A stretch of 64,000 nucleotides of DNA. Source: Crocinitomix catalasitica ATCC 23190 (GTDB taxonomy: Bacteria; Bacteroidota; Bacteroidia; Flavobacteriales_D; Crocinitomicaceae). Each line of letters begins with the position of its first letter. Position 1 is the stretch's first letter. Below are positions 8,045 to 17,017 of this stretch, one piece after another. Location: NCBI RefSeq assembly GCF_000621625.1, contig NZ_KK211319.1:67677-131676 (forward strand), given 5' to 3'. The position numbers and the translations under genes were made by a program. Below the pieces are notes generated by a model that saw only the letters and a program-made list of their open reading frames with translations, was not told where the DNA came from and searched no databases.

Positions 8045-9697
8045 TTAGAATGATTGGGTAAATGTAAATGTTAATCCATTTGTAGCTGGAACTGGTCTAC
8101 AAACGCCGCCAATACATAAAATTCCAGCACGTTGTTTACCATACATGAACATAAATCTTGAACGATTATGTGTATAACCAAACGAACCTAGTAAATAATG
8201 TAGACGTAAACTCTCATCAGGATTACCATAATTATATTGATCCATAATTGTAAAGAACCAATTAGGAGAAATAGTGTATTCTATTAAAAAAGTACTCCAA
8301 TTACCGCGATCAACTTCTGTAAAAAGTGCTTGTGCTTCAATTCGAATGGAATGCTTACGATTTATTTTGTAAAGAACTTCGCCAACAACTACTTCCGACT
8401 TGATAAATTTCTCGTGATCGGTAATTTTATTCACTGTATTATTATAGATGAAGTGGAAGTAGTGTAAACTTGCTTTCCATTTTTTATTCAGTTTTCTACT
8501 CGCATGAATATTGAAATCAAAATTGTATAAACTATCGGTCATATCAAATGGCTTTCCGACATAAGAAATTCTATTTGTTTCGAAATCTAAATCAGAAGTA
8601 TGTCTTACATGATCCGTAGCAACCGATAAGTTTAAATGTAAATCTGTTCCATATTTACCACCTATGAATGATTTTTTTGGAATTTTATACAATACATCTA
8701 ATTGATAAGCAACTTCTCCGTATAGGTTAGTTGCATAAGGATAAAGTGATCCTGCCAAATTATAAGTATGGTTATTAGAAGTAGCTGGTAGATAATTGAT
8801 GAAAGCTTGATTACCTTCAAAAGTTCTATCTGATCGAAAAGACATATTATCGATCGACTTAGCCGTCAATAATATTCCTAGACCTTTTTGTGAATAGCCA
8901 AGGTTTATTAAAGCACCATGGCCTTTATTATAAATATATCCATTATGTTCGTTTGGATCATTGTCTTTGATCACATACTCACCATTGATGTAAAAATTCT
9001 TGTATTGAATGCCAATTCTTGCGCCGTAAGATCCAACGTTTGCAGGAAGGATTATAGTGTCATTTGTTGAACTTTGGTAACGACTCACTAAACTACCACC
9101 AATAGATATTCTTAAATCGCTGGTATCTAATCTAGGAATTAATTCGTTCAAGTTAATACTCCCATCAATTCCTCTTACAATACCTTCAGAATTAATTAAT
9201 CGACCATCAGCAAAATCAACTCTTTGTTTACCAATTAATCCTTTAATTTCTATTCCATCAACGGGTCTAAATTTAATACTAGCACCGTCTAAAGCATTAT
9301 CTAAACCTAAAGCCCTTTCTTCGTAAGCTCTTAAAATCATTCCACTACCAAATTGCTCGTAGAAATTACCAGCGGTAACAGTGACTCTATCACCTGCATA
9401 TTGCGCATATCTATAACCAATACCTGATCCTGTATAAAAAGAAGGGTATCCAGCTGTAGAGGGTAAATAACTTTCAAATCGAACGCCTGCTCTAAACTTA
9501 CCTAGGCTATAATTAACGTTCATATATGAATTCATTACGATTTTTTCTTCAGGAGCAAAAGCGCCAATTACCGTATCTGTATTTAAATATTGAATATTTG
9601 TTTCTGCATTACCAGTAACATTGCCACCTTGCATAGGATTTTGCGAGTAACTTATTACTCCTGCTAATAAACAGCAGGTAAGTAAAATTTTCTTCAT
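8045..9697 (-). CDS. DUF6029-family outer-membrane beta-barrel protein
   Basis: 550 residues with a signal peptide (cleavage likely after VISYSQ, about residue 20), then alternating polar/aromatic beta-strand pattern throughout and a terminal Phe, as in outer-membrane barrels. It resembles the DUF6029 family of Bacteroidota, whose function is unknown. The mature protein contains only two cysteines, Cys528 and Cys533 (CIGGVC), in what looks like the last hairpin, just before the closing strand GLTFTFTQSF. It lies between a TlpA-like thiol protein gene (35 bp upstream) and the Omp28-type lipoprotein gene (15 bp downstream), an arrangement that suggests the three act together at the outer membrane. 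Confidence 0.75.
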   Translation of the reverse strand: MKKILLTCCLLAGVISYSQNPMQGGNVTGNAETNIQYLNTDTVIGAFAPEEKIVMNSYMNVNYSLGKFRAGVRFESYLPSTAGYPSFYTGSGIGYRYAQYAGDRVTVTAGNFYEQFGSGMILRAYEERALGLDNALDGASIKFRPVDGIEIKGLIGKQRVDFADGRLINSEGIVRGIDGSINLNELIPRLDTSDLRISIGGSLVSRYQSSTNDTIILPANVGSYGARIGIQYKNFYINGEYVIKDNDPNEHNGYIYNKGHGALINLGYSQKGLGILLTAKSIDNMSFRSDRTFEGNQAFINYLPATSNNHTYNLAGSLYPYATNLYGEVAYQLDVLYKIPKKSFIGGKYGTDLHLNLSVATDHVRHTSDLDFETNRISYVGKPFDMTDSLYNFDFNIHASRKLNKKWKASLHYFHFIYNNTVNKITDHEKFIKSEVVVGEVLYKINRKHSIRIEAQALFTEVDRGNWSTFLIEYTISPNWFFTIMDQYNYGNPDESLRLHYLLGSFGYTHNRSRFMFMYGKQRAGILCIGGVCRPVPATNGLTFTFTQSF

Positions 9698-9732
9698 AGG
9701 TATAGGGATTGGTTTTTTATTAGAAATGGAAT

Positions 9733-10248
9733 TTATTCTTCCATTAATTTTAGTAATGCATCATATAAGTCTTGTTCATCACCAGGAACAAATCCTACAT
9801 GCGAATAAACTATATTACCATCACCATCAATAATAAATGTTTGCGGAGGATAATTAACTCCCATTGCTCTTTTCAAATCACTATTTGTATCTAACCAAAT
9901 ATCATATTCCCAACCTGCAGCGTCAACAACCGGTTTTACTTTACTTTTATTACGTTCGTCATCTATAGAAACTGCAATTAATTTAATACCGTACTCTTCA
10001 ACTAAATCGTCATACTCTTCTGCAATTGTATTTAATTCTTGACGACAAGGTTTACACCAAGTAGCCCAAAATGAAATGATAATTGGTTTTCCATTATTAG
10101 AGATGTCTCCAGAGTTGATTGTTTTACCATACATATCAGTTAGCGTAACACTTGGCATTTTTTTATCGACTCCGCCATCATTAACACCTGTAAACGAAAA
10201 AACGCCCATTATTCCGATTGCGATACTTAGTAAAAATAGATTTTTCAT
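9733..10248 (-). CDS. TlpA-like thiol-disulfide oxidoreductase
   Basis: 171-residue periplasmic thioredoxin-like protein. An N-terminal hydrophobic segment (residues 3-20) acts as signal or anchor. The domain has the TlpA/ResA/AhpC-TSA pattern: FWATWCKPCRQEL with active Cys65 and Cys68, the GIKLIAVSIDDE strand, and the cis-Pro segment YPPQTFIIDGDG. Such proteins reduce disulfides of specific periplasmic substrates, for example in cytochrome c maturation. Here the likely substrates are the neighbouring cysteine-pair proteins; this is inferred from gene order only. It has its own upstream region behind the terminator of the preceding gene. Confidence 0.88.
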   Translation of the reverse strand: MKNLFLLSIAIGIMGVFSFTGVNDGGVDKKMPSVTLTDMYGKTINSGDISNNGKPIIISFWATWCKPCRQELNTIAEEYDDLVEEYGIKLIAVSIDDERNKSKVKPVVDAAGWEYDIWLDTNSDLKRAMGVNYPPQTFIIDGDGNIVYSHVGFVPGDEQDLYDALLKLMEE

Positions 10249-10300
10249 ATAGTTTTTATTACTTAATGTTTCAAAAATTAGACCAAAACTAATTTCTTTT

Positions 10301-10332
10301 CAAAAATAGGAATTAATATCAGTTTGTTCAAG
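10301..10332 (-). promoter_or_regulatory. Candidate Bacteroidota promoter for tlpA-DUF6029-omp28
   Basis: On the minus strand TATTTTTG (10308-10301) fits the -7 consensus TAnnTTTG. CTTG at 10332-10329, a 3/4 match to the -33 TTTG, lies 20 bp upstream. A second -7-like TAGTTTTG is at 10291-10284. Confidence 0.4.
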
Positions 10333-10389
10333 GTAATTACTAGGCTATTATTGATTTCTTAAATTATAATGTTTTAACACTATAAATAA

Positions 10390-10424
10390 AAAAAACCAGT
10401 GATTCGAAAATCACTGGTTTTAAT
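10390..10424 (-). terminator. Terminator after the T9SS Omp28-like gene
   Basis: The arms AAAACCAGTGATT (10392-10404) and AATCACTGGTTTT (10409-10421) are a perfect 13-bp stem with a CGAA loop. Read on the minus strand it is followed by a T-run and lies about 27 bp after the stop of the 620-residue gene. Confidence 0.88.
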
Positions 10425-10450
10425 AATAAGATTATACTTAATTCAATAAA

Positions 10451-12313
10451 CTACTGAACAGATAATTTTGTTGTAGATACTGAATTGTTAACTGTTGTAA
10501 CTACGTTGTAGATACCAGCAGCAAAATCAGTAACGTCAATAGTATAGTAATAAGTACCAGCATTAACATTTGATGCTGGAGTTTGATATACTTTTTTACC
10601 CATTAAGTTGTAAATTTCAATTGATACAGCAGCATCAGATTGTGTACTTACCTGAACGTTAGCTGCATTAATTGCTGGGTTAGGGAATACGTTTACGTTA
10701 AAATCTAAAGCTACTTCTTCAATAGAACTAGTTTTTGCAGTTGGTAAATAACCAGCATTCATAATTTCACCAGTATTTCCATCAACTAACATTCCTACAT
10801 AACTTAACCAATCAACATTCCAATCAGCTCCTAAAGCAATTGTATAAGTGTGAGATAAAGAAGATCCTGTTGCAACCAATGCTGGTAACGAACCTGATGC
10901 TCCTAAAATTTCATTATCACCTAATGCTCTACCAACGTGTTGGTAAACCATATCTTCAGCTGGAACTGGGTTAGCTAAAGACTCATAACCACCCATAACT
11001 CCGTTAGCACCGCCAGCATAATAATTTACTTGTGGCCAACCTGCGCCAGTACCTGTTACATTGTTTTCAATTACAACAGCAGCTAAACGATAATCACCTT
11101 TTAATCCTGCAACAAAATCAGCAGTAACTGTAACTTCAACATTTGATCCTACAACTTCGTAATCAACGCTAATTGAAGCAGCTGGAATATGTGTTTTTCT
11201 AGTATTAAACATATCCATAAAGTTACCTGGATCTCCAGTAAGCACTCTATCAACACCAGCACCAGGATATCCACCAGGTACATAAGTATTAATTCCACTA
11301 TCGTAAGGAGCTAAAGTCATTGGGTCACCATTGTGAACAGCGATTCCAATAAATTTCTCAACACTTTCCATTCCTTCTAATGCAACAGTACCTCTTGGAC
11401 ACCATCCACACCATGTTCCTGTTTTCTCTTCACCAACAACATATTTGTCAACTACTGAAGAAACAGCAGAAACATAATCTTCACCACAGTTGTCATCTTC
11501 GTTTCCATCATCATCAATAGTAGCACAGATATCAATATCAAAAGATTCACCTGAAGCAGCACTTAAATCTACTGGGTGACTGAATGTATAAGTCGCACCC
11601 GGTGCAATAGTTGCTCCGATAGTTTCAATATGAGCTGTTCCATCATTCCAGTCAAGATCGAATGATGTAATAGTTTCAAATCCGTTGTTTTTTACAACAC
11701 CTGTAATTGTAACATCTCCTGCTTCAACAACTGAAGGTGTAGTAGAACTGATAAATGTAATATCGTTAGCGAAAACTTCTTTAACAATAACATTATCAAT
11801 AAACATTAAACCTTCATCATCAGATACGTGTTGAAATGCAATGTGAATCGTACTACCCGCATAAGCTGTTAAATTAAGACTGTGAGTATTTAAATATGCT
11901 GGTTCATTTATAATTTCTGCCAACACAACATCAAAATCTTCCGGATCAGTTCCTGTAGTAGAAAGTAAAACATTGTATTCATCTTTAAAATCATTCCATA
12001 ATGACGCAGCATCATAAAATAAATGTAATTCAGTAACACCAACCATTGGTAAGCTAATTGCCGGAGAAACTAACCAATCGTTTGTCGGTCCTGTTCCAGA
12101 ATTGTCATACCAAGAAGTACTCGCTGCTCTTTCATCTGCCGTAGCAGCCCAACTTGCAAATGCAGAATGAGCAGTAATACATGTAAGTCCATCTACATCA
12201 TGTATCGTCCATGACGCAGGAATACCCGAAGAAAAGTCCTCCGAGAATATTTGACTGTTAGCAGATGAAACGAACAAAGTCGTCATAGCTAACAACATAG
12301 TAATTTTTTTCAT
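10451..12313 (-). CDS. Secreted Omp28-like protein with choice-of-anchor J and T9SS type A domains
   Basis: 620 residues. A signal peptide (to about SSANSQ, residue 21) is followed by a choice-of-anchor J-like domain (FSEDFSSGIPASWT to NDWLVSPAI). Next come a beta-sandwich region (about 185-280), a thioredoxin-like Omp28 domain starting at EEKTGTWCGWCPRG with Cys302 and Cys305, and a C-terminal T9SS type A sorting domain (NVFPNPAINAANVQV, YNLMGKKVYQ, GIYNVVTT). The protein should cross the outer membrane through SprA and be attached or released at the surface. It is the first gene of the minus-strand cluster with TlpA, DUF6029 and the Omp28 lipoprotein but is separated from them by a terminator. 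Confidence 0.85.
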   Translation of the reverse strand: MKKITMLLAMTTLFVSSANSQIFSEDFSSGIPASWTIHDVDGLTCITAHSAFASWAATADERAASTSWYDNSGTGPTNDWLVSPAISLPMVGVTELHLFYDAASLWNDFKDEYNVLLSTTGTDPEDFDVVLAEIINEPAYLNTHSLNLTAYAGSTIHIAFQHVSDDEGLMFIDNVIVKEVFANDITFISSTTPSVVEAGDVTITGVVKNNGFETITSFDLDWNDGTAHIETIGATIAPGATYTFSHPVDLSAASGESFDIDICATIDDDGNEDDNCGEDYVSAVSSVVDKYVVGEEKTGTWCGWCPRGTVALEGMESVEKFIGIAVHNGDPMTLAPYDSGINTYVPGGYPGAGVDRVLTGDPGNFMDMFNTRKTHIPAASISVDYEVVGSNVEVTVTADFVAGLKGDYRLAAVVIENNVTGTGAGWPQVNYYAGGANGVMGGYESLANPVPAEDMVYQHVGRALGDNEILGASGSLPALVATGSSLSHTYTIALGADWNVDWLSYVGMLVDGNTGEIMNAGYLPTAKTSSIEEVALDFNVNVFPNPAINAANVQVSTQSDAAVSIEIYNLMGKKVYQTPASNVNAGTYYYTIDVTDFAAGIYNVVTTVNNSVSTTKLSVQ

Positions 12314-12467
12314 AGATTTTATTTTTTAATTGTACACTAATTTCTAATTAGGGCTAAGATAACGTTAATTTATCATTGTATATAATCAAATACATATTAA
12401 TTATATGTTATTATTGAATTCCTAATAATAACAGAATTCTTGGTATTGAACCACTTTGAACAAATAC

Positions 12468-12499
12468 ATTGTAAACACCAGCATTATTCCTTATATTTG
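12468..12499 (+). promoter_or_regulatory. Bacteroidota promoter for the 248-aa T9SS cargo gene
   Basis: TATATTTG at 12492-12499 is an exact TAnnTTTG -7 box, with ATTG at 12468-12471 as -33 and 20 bp between. Transcription would begin only a few bases before the ATG at 12508, which supports the later start at 12547. Confidence 0.6.
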
Positions 12500-12546
12500 T
12501 TTGTATTATGATCCATTGTGGATTTGTTCTCAATAAATTATTAAAT

Positions 12547-13293
12547 ATGAAAAAATTAGTACTTATTTTAAGTGTATACGCGATAGGATTAACATTTAGT
12601 TATGGACAAACGATAGGGTTTTTTCTTCAACATGGCGATGGAGAAGATTTATCAGGTACAACCATTGAAACTTCTGTAGGTCCAACAACAGAGTATCACT
12701 TTGATGTTGTAAATTTATCAGGAGGTGATTTAGTAGACTTGTCATTACAACGTGTTAAAATAGATGAAGCTGAAGGTGTTGAAGATTATCTCTGTTGGGG
12801 TGCAAATCCCTTAGATGGACTTTGTTATCCGGTTTCAACGGTCTCTCCGCATATTATTTTTACCACTGGTGATGGTGCAAAAGCTACATTGCCTGCTAGT
12901 GACACGGCTTGGATGGTGACTTATTATTTACCTTATGATAAGGTTGGTTGTACGCATTATAGATACCACGTTCTAGATGACAGAGGTGCTAAAATTGATT
13001 CAATCGATTTGAAATTCTGTGGTTATTTAAATGTTGAAGACGAAGGGGATGTAACAATGAATATCTTTCCAAATCCAGCAAATAGTTTTGTAACTGTTGA
13101 TATCAATAACCCATCGAACACTATATCAACATTTAAACTATTCAATGTTATTGGTGAAGAAGTTTTAGAACAGACTATTGTTAACGGGCAGAATAAAGTT
13201 GATGTAAGTAACTTCTCAAATGGTATTTACTTTTACTCTATATTAAATAACAATGATATTATTGAAACAAAAAAATTAGTGATAAAACACTAG
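12547..13293 (+). CDS. Small secreted protein with T9SS type A sorting domain
   Basis: 248 residues from ATG at 12547, giving a clean signal peptide (MKKLVLILSVYAIGLTFSYG). The central 150 residues look like a beta-rich domain with four to five cysteines (DYLCWGANPLDGLCYP, VGCTHYRYH, LKFCGYL) and no family I recognise. The C-terminal 75 residues are a T9SS type A domain (NIFPNPANSFVTV, FNVIGEEVLEQ, GIYFYSI). An upstream in-frame ATG at 12508 would add 13 residues before the signal peptide and lies too close to the promoter. It is divergent from the Omp28-like T9SS gene and followed by a terminator. Function unknown. Confidence 0.8.
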   Translation: MKKLVLILSVYAIGLTFSYGQTIGFFLQHGDGEDLSGTTIETSVGPTTEYHFDVVNLSGGDLVDLSLQRVKIDEAEGVEDYLCWGANPLDGLCYPVSTVSPHIIFTTGDGAKATLPASDTAWMVTYYLPYDKVGCTHYRYHVLDDRGAKIDSIDLKFCGYLNVEDEGDVTMNIFPNPANSFVTVDINNPSNTISTFKLFNVIGEEVLEQTIVNGQNKVDVSNFSNGIYFYSILNNNDIIETKKLVIKH

Positions 13294-13311
13294 TTAAAAT
13301 TGATATTATTT

Positions 13312-13343
13312 AAAAAGGAGTCAGTTTACTGGCTCCTTTTTTT
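13312..13343 (+). terminator. Terminator after the small T9SS cargo gene
   Basis: The arms AAAAAGGAGTCAG (13312-13324) and CTGGCTCCTTTTT (from 13329) form a stem with one G-T pair and a TTTA loop, followed by a T-run. It may also serve the converging sirtuin gene. Confidence 0.85.
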
Positions 13344-13368
13344 GTTAATAAAATATAAAAACTATATA

Positions 13369-14076
13369 TTACTCTTGGAATCTTAAAATGGTTTTCAATT
13401 TAGGGAGTATTGAGGTCGCTGTTCCTTTTAAATGAGTGAATTCGCTATTCACTGGTATGTCGTTTGGATCTACAATATATTTAACAGCATCGGTCGGGCA
13501 AGAATAAATTAAATTGGCTGCAGGATAAACATTAAGTGATGTGCCTACTACAAGAACTATATCGGCGTCAACCATTATTTCCTCCGCTTTATTCATCATC
13601 GGCACCGCTTCGCCAAACCAAACAACATGTGGTCTCATTTGATGTCCGTCTGCTGCCTTGTCACCCAATTGTATTTCTGGATGTTTTAGATCAAAAATCA
13701 AACCCTCATCATGCTCACTCTTGCCCTTCATAATTTCGCCATGAAGGTGTGTCACGTTTGAAGATCCAGCTCTTTCGTGTAAATCATCAATATTTTGTGT
13801 GATGATATAAACATCAAAATAATCTTCTAAATCTACAAGCGCTAAATGACCTAAATTAGGTTGAGCGGCAATGTTCTGAATACGACGAGCATTATAAAAA
13901 TCAAGGACTAACTTTTTGTTTTTATACCAAGCATCTATGGTTGCGACATCATTAATATCATATTTTTCCCACAAACCATCGCTGTCCCGGAAAGTTCCTA
14001 AACCGCTTTCCGCACTGATGCCTGCGCCACTTAGAATGACTAATTTTTTTCGACTTTTCAACTTTCTTTCGCTCAT
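13369..14076 (-). CDS. SIR2-family NAD-dependent protein deacylase
   Basis: 235-residue sirtuin that removes acyl groups from lysine using NAD. NAD-binding SGAGISAESGLGTFR (about residues 15-29), QNIDDLHERAG and the catalytic His in HLHGE are present, as is GTSLNVYPAA near the end. The segment FYNARR has the Tyr-x-x-Arg pair seen in SIRT5/CobB-type enzymes that favour succinyl or malonyl lysine. The two CxxC pairs that bind structural zinc in most sirtuins are absent: between HLHGE and WFGEAVP there is no cysteine. This looks like a zinc-less subgroup. The gene is divergent from maeB across a 90-bp gap that holds a palindrome. Confidence 0.88.
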   Translation of the reverse strand: MSERKLKSRKKLVILSGAGISAESGLGTFRDSDGLWEKYDINDVATIDAWYKNKKLVLDFYNARRIQNIAAQPNLGHLALVDLEDYFDVYIITQNIDDLHERAGSSNVTHLHGEIMKGKSEHDEGLIFDLKHPEIQLGDKAADGHQMRPHVVWFGEAVPMMNKAEEIMVDADIVLVVGTSLNVYPAANLIYSCPTDAVKYIVDPNDIPVNSEFTHLKGTATSILPKLKTILRFQE

Positions 14077-14122
14077 TAAATAAATTTTGCTCGAACCAAG
14101 ATAATTAATTTCGTCTGTCTCA

Positions 14123-14141
14123 GTAAAGTTTTTAACTTTAC
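14123..14141. promoter_or_regulatory. Perfect palindrome between sirtuin and maeB genes
   Basis: GTAAAGTT-TTT-AACTTTAC is a perfect 8-bp inverted repeat with a 3-base spacer in the 90-bp divergent promoter gap, 26 bp before the maeB ATG. A TAACTTTA resembling a -7 box overlaps its right arm. A repressor or activator site is plausible but unproven. Confidence 0.4.
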
Positions 14142-14166
14142 CAGCTTATTAAAACGGAAAAATTGA

Positions 14167-16434
14167 ATGGCGAAATATAGAAAACAGGACGCGTTAGATT
14201 ATCATTCAAGTGGTCGACCTGGTAAAATTGAGGTTGTACCAACAAAGCCATATAGTTCACAAAAAGACTTGTCTTTGGCCTACTCGCCGGGAGTTGCCGA
14301 TCCTTGTATGGCAATTTATGAAGATGAATCGAATGTTTATAAATATACCGCTAAAGGAAATTTAGTTGGTGTTATAACGAATGGGACTGCTGTTTTAGGA
14401 CTAGGAGATATTGGTCCTGCTGCTTCAAAACCTGTGATGGAAGGAAAAGGTCTTTTGTTTAAGATCTTTGCAGATATTGATGTGTTTGATATTGAAGTAG
14501 ACGCAAATGATGTCGAATTATTTATTGCAACAGTAAAAGCTATTGCGCCAACTTTTGGTGGAATTAATTTAGAAGATATAAAGGCCCCACAAGCCTTTGA
14601 AATAGAGCGAAGATTAAAAGAGGAATTAGATATTCCTGTTATGCATGACGATCAACATGGTACTGCAATTATTTCTAGTGCTGCATTATTGAATGCATTA
14701 GAATTGGCTGAAAAGAAGATTGATGAAGTTATTATTACAGTTGTAGGAGCTGGTGCTGCGGCATTCTCATGTACGAATTTATATGTGGCTTTGGGTGCAA
14801 AACGTGAAAACGTTTATATGTATGATAGTAAAGGTTTGCTATCGAAAGATAGAGATGACCTGGATCAATATAAATCGTCTTATGCTGTTCAAGAAAGGCA
14901 TGTTGAACTTAAAGATGTCATGAAATTTACTGATGTTTTTATTGGCTTATCTAAAGGTGGCATTGTTTCAAAAGAGATGATTAAGTCGATGCCTAAAAAC
15001 CCTATAGTTTTTGCATTGGCAAATCCTGAACCAGAAATTTCTTATACAGAAGCGACAAGTGTGCGTAAGGATATTATAATGGCTACTGGTCGTTCTGATA
15101 ATCCAAATCAAGTGAATAATGTTTTAGGTTTCCCTTTTATATTTAGAGGTGCGTTAGATGTACGTGCAAAAACGATTAACGAAGAAATGAAATTAGCAGC
15201 AGTTTATGCCATTGCTAATTTAGCCAAAGAGGCTGTTCCAGAAGAGGTGAATGAGGCTTACGGAGAAAAAAATATTTCTTTCGGTAAAGAACAAATCATT
15301 CCTAAACCGCTTGATTCTCGTTTGATTACTGCTGTTTCTCCGGCTGTTGCTAAAGCAGCTATGGATTCTGGTGTTGCGCGCATCCAAATTAAAGATTGGG
15401 ATGCGTACGATGTAGAATTAAAACGTCGATTAGGTTTAGACAATAAGTTACTGAATGTTTTAACTGAAAAAGCTATTAAGAACCCTAAAAAAGTTGTTTT
15501 TGCTGAAGCAGATAATTATAAAATATTAAAAGCAGCATATTTAGCTGAAGAAGAAGGTTATGCTATTCCAATTTTATTGGGTAGAAAACAAAAAATCCTA
15601 GAATTAATTGAAGAGATAGGGATTGAATTTGAAAACGCTACGATTATTGATCCTAAAGAAGAGGAGATGTATGGTAGTTGTGAAGCTTATGGTAAGATTT
15701 TCTTTGAGAAAAGAAAAAGAAAAGGTTTTACTTTGTTCGAGTCAATCAAAATAATGAGAGAAAGAAATTATTTTGGAGCAATGATGGTTGAGTCAGGAGA
15801 TGCTGATGCATTGATTTCAGGTGCAACTAGGAATTATAAAGATGTTATTCGACCAGCTTTACAAGCGGTTGGAAAACAAAGTGGTGTAGATAAGGTTGCT
15901 GGAATGCATATTATGGCAACCAAACGAGGTCCTTTATTTTTGGCGGATACAACAGTTAATTTCGATCCGACAGCGGAAGAGATTGCGGAAATCACGAATA
16001 TGGTTGCGCGTAAAGTTAGACGCTTAAATGTGCAGCCTAGAATTGCTTTGATCACGTATTCTAATTTTGGATCGTCTGAAGGAAAAGATGCTCTAAAAAT
16101 GAAGGCGGCCGTCAAAATAATCGAAGAAAAATATCCTAACCTTATCGTCGATGGTGAAATTCAAGCGAATTTTGCGTTAAATAGTGAGTTGAGATCTGAG
16201 AAATTTGGATTCTCTACTTTGGCTAATAAAAATGTTAATACATTAATTTTTCCTAATTTATCATCTAGTAATATTGCATATAAATTATTGCAAGAAATGG
16301 GTGATGATATTGAGGCTATCGGTCCAATATTAATGGGATTAAAAAAGTCAATCCACGTTTTACAATTAGGTAGTACTGTCCGTGAAATTACCAATATGGT
16401 GAAAGTAGCTGTGTTAGATGCCCAAACAAAATAA
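14167..16434 (+). CDS. maeB: NADP-dependent malic enzyme with phosphotransacetylase-like C-terminus
   Basis: 755 residues. The N-terminal 430 residues are the malic enzyme, which converts malate to pyruvate and CO2: SLAYSPGVADPC, the divalent metal/substrate segment VMHDDQHGTAI, and the Rossmann motif VVGAGAAAFS. Residues about 435-755 are a phosphate acetyl/butyryltransferase-like domain (VVFAEADNYKILKAA, SGATRNYKDVIRPALQ) that regulates MaeB-type enzymes by binding acetyl-CoA and usually lacks transferase activity. The length matches the two-domain MaeB family. It is first in a plus-strand run with ruvA (2 bp gap), sprA and a GNAT gene. The order maeB-ruvA-sprA is common in Flavobacteriales. 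Confidence 0.96.
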   Translation: MAKYRKQDALDYHSSGRPGKIEVVPTKPYSSQKDLSLAYSPGVADPCMAIYEDESNVYKYTAKGNLVGVITNGTAVLGLGDIGPAASKPVMEGKGLLFKIFADIDVFDIEVDANDVELFIATVKAIAPTFGGINLEDIKAPQAFEIERRLKEELDIPVMHDDQHGTAIISSAALLNALELAEKKIDEVIITVVGAGAAAFSCTNLYVALGAKRENVYMYDSKGLLSKDRDDLDQYKSSYAVQERHVELKDVMKFTDVFIGLSKGGIVSKEMIKSMPKNPIVFALANPEPEISYTEATSVRKDIIMATGRSDNPNQVNNVLGFPFIFRGALDVRAKTINEEMKLAAVYAIANLAKEAVPEEVNEAYGEKNISFGKEQIIPKPLDSRLITAVSPAVAKAAMDSGVARIQIKDWDAYDVELKRRLGLDNKLLNVLTEKAIKNPKKVVFAEADNYKILKAAYLAEEEGYAIPILLGRKQKILELIEEIGIEFENATIIDPKEEEMYGSCEAYGKIFFEKRKRKGFTLFESIKIMRERNYFGAMMVESGDADALISGATRNYKDVIRPALQAVGKQSGVDKVAGMHIMATKRGPLFLADTTVNFDPTAEEIAEITNMVARKVRRLNVQPRIALITYSNFGSSEGKDALKMKAAVKIIEEKYPNLIVDGEIQANFALNSELRSEKFGFSTLANKNVNTLIFPNLSSSNIAYKLLQEMGDDIEAIGPILMGLKKSIHVLQLGSTVREITNMVKVAVLDAQTK

Positions 16435-16436
16435 TT

Positions 16437-17012
16437 ATGATTACGCATTTAAATGGTAGATTAATTGAGAAAACACCAACAAATATTATTGTTGAATGTA
16501 ATGGTGTTGGCTATTTTGTAAAAATTAGTTTAAATACCTTCTCTCAATTAGGTCCTGAAGAGCAAATTAAAATTTATACGCAATTACAAATTCGTGAAGA
16601 CGCACATACATTATATGGTTTTCATACAACAACTGAGCGTATAATGTTTAATTTATTGATTTCTGTTTCAGGCATTGGTGCAAATACGGCTATTTTAATG
16701 TTGTCTGCATTAACACCGTCTGAAATCGCTACTGGAATCGTTACTGACAATGTAGCATTGATTCAAAGTATTAAAGGAATTGGTGCTAAAACAGCTCAAA
16801 GAGTGATCATTGATTTGAAAGACAAGGTCGGAAACTTCGATCAAAATCAAGAAAATTTTATACCGATAAACAATACTAATGAAAATGATGCGTTAAATGC
16901 TCTATTGTCTTTAGGTTTTGATAAACCGCGTGCAGAAAAGGCAATTAAAAAAGTAGCTACAGAAGGGCAAACTGTAGAAGGATTGATAAAAGATGCATTA
17001 AAGGTATTATAG
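16437..17012 (+). CDS. ruvA: Holliday junction DNA helicase subunit RuvA
   Basis: 191-residue DNA-binding subunit that recognises the four-way junction and loads RuvB. Domain I begins MITHLNGRLIEK and includes GVGYFVKIS. Domain II has two helix-hairpin-helix motifs (SGIGANTAIL and KGIGAKTAQR). Domain III (NDALNALLSLGFDKPRAEKAI) contacts RuvB. The ATG follows the maeB stop by two bases and the gene ends five bases before sprA, so it is probably co-transcribed with both. Confidence 0.96.
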   Translation: MITHLNGRLIEKTPTNIIVECNGVGYFVKISLNTFSQLGPEEQIKIYTQLQIREDAHTLYGFHTTTERIMFNLLISVSGIGANTAILMLSALTPSEIATGIVTDNVALIQSIKGIGAKTAQRVIIDLKDKVGNFDQNQENFIPINNTNENDALNALLSLGFDKPRAEKAIKKVATEGQTVEGLIKDALKVL

Positions 17013-17017
17013 CTTAC

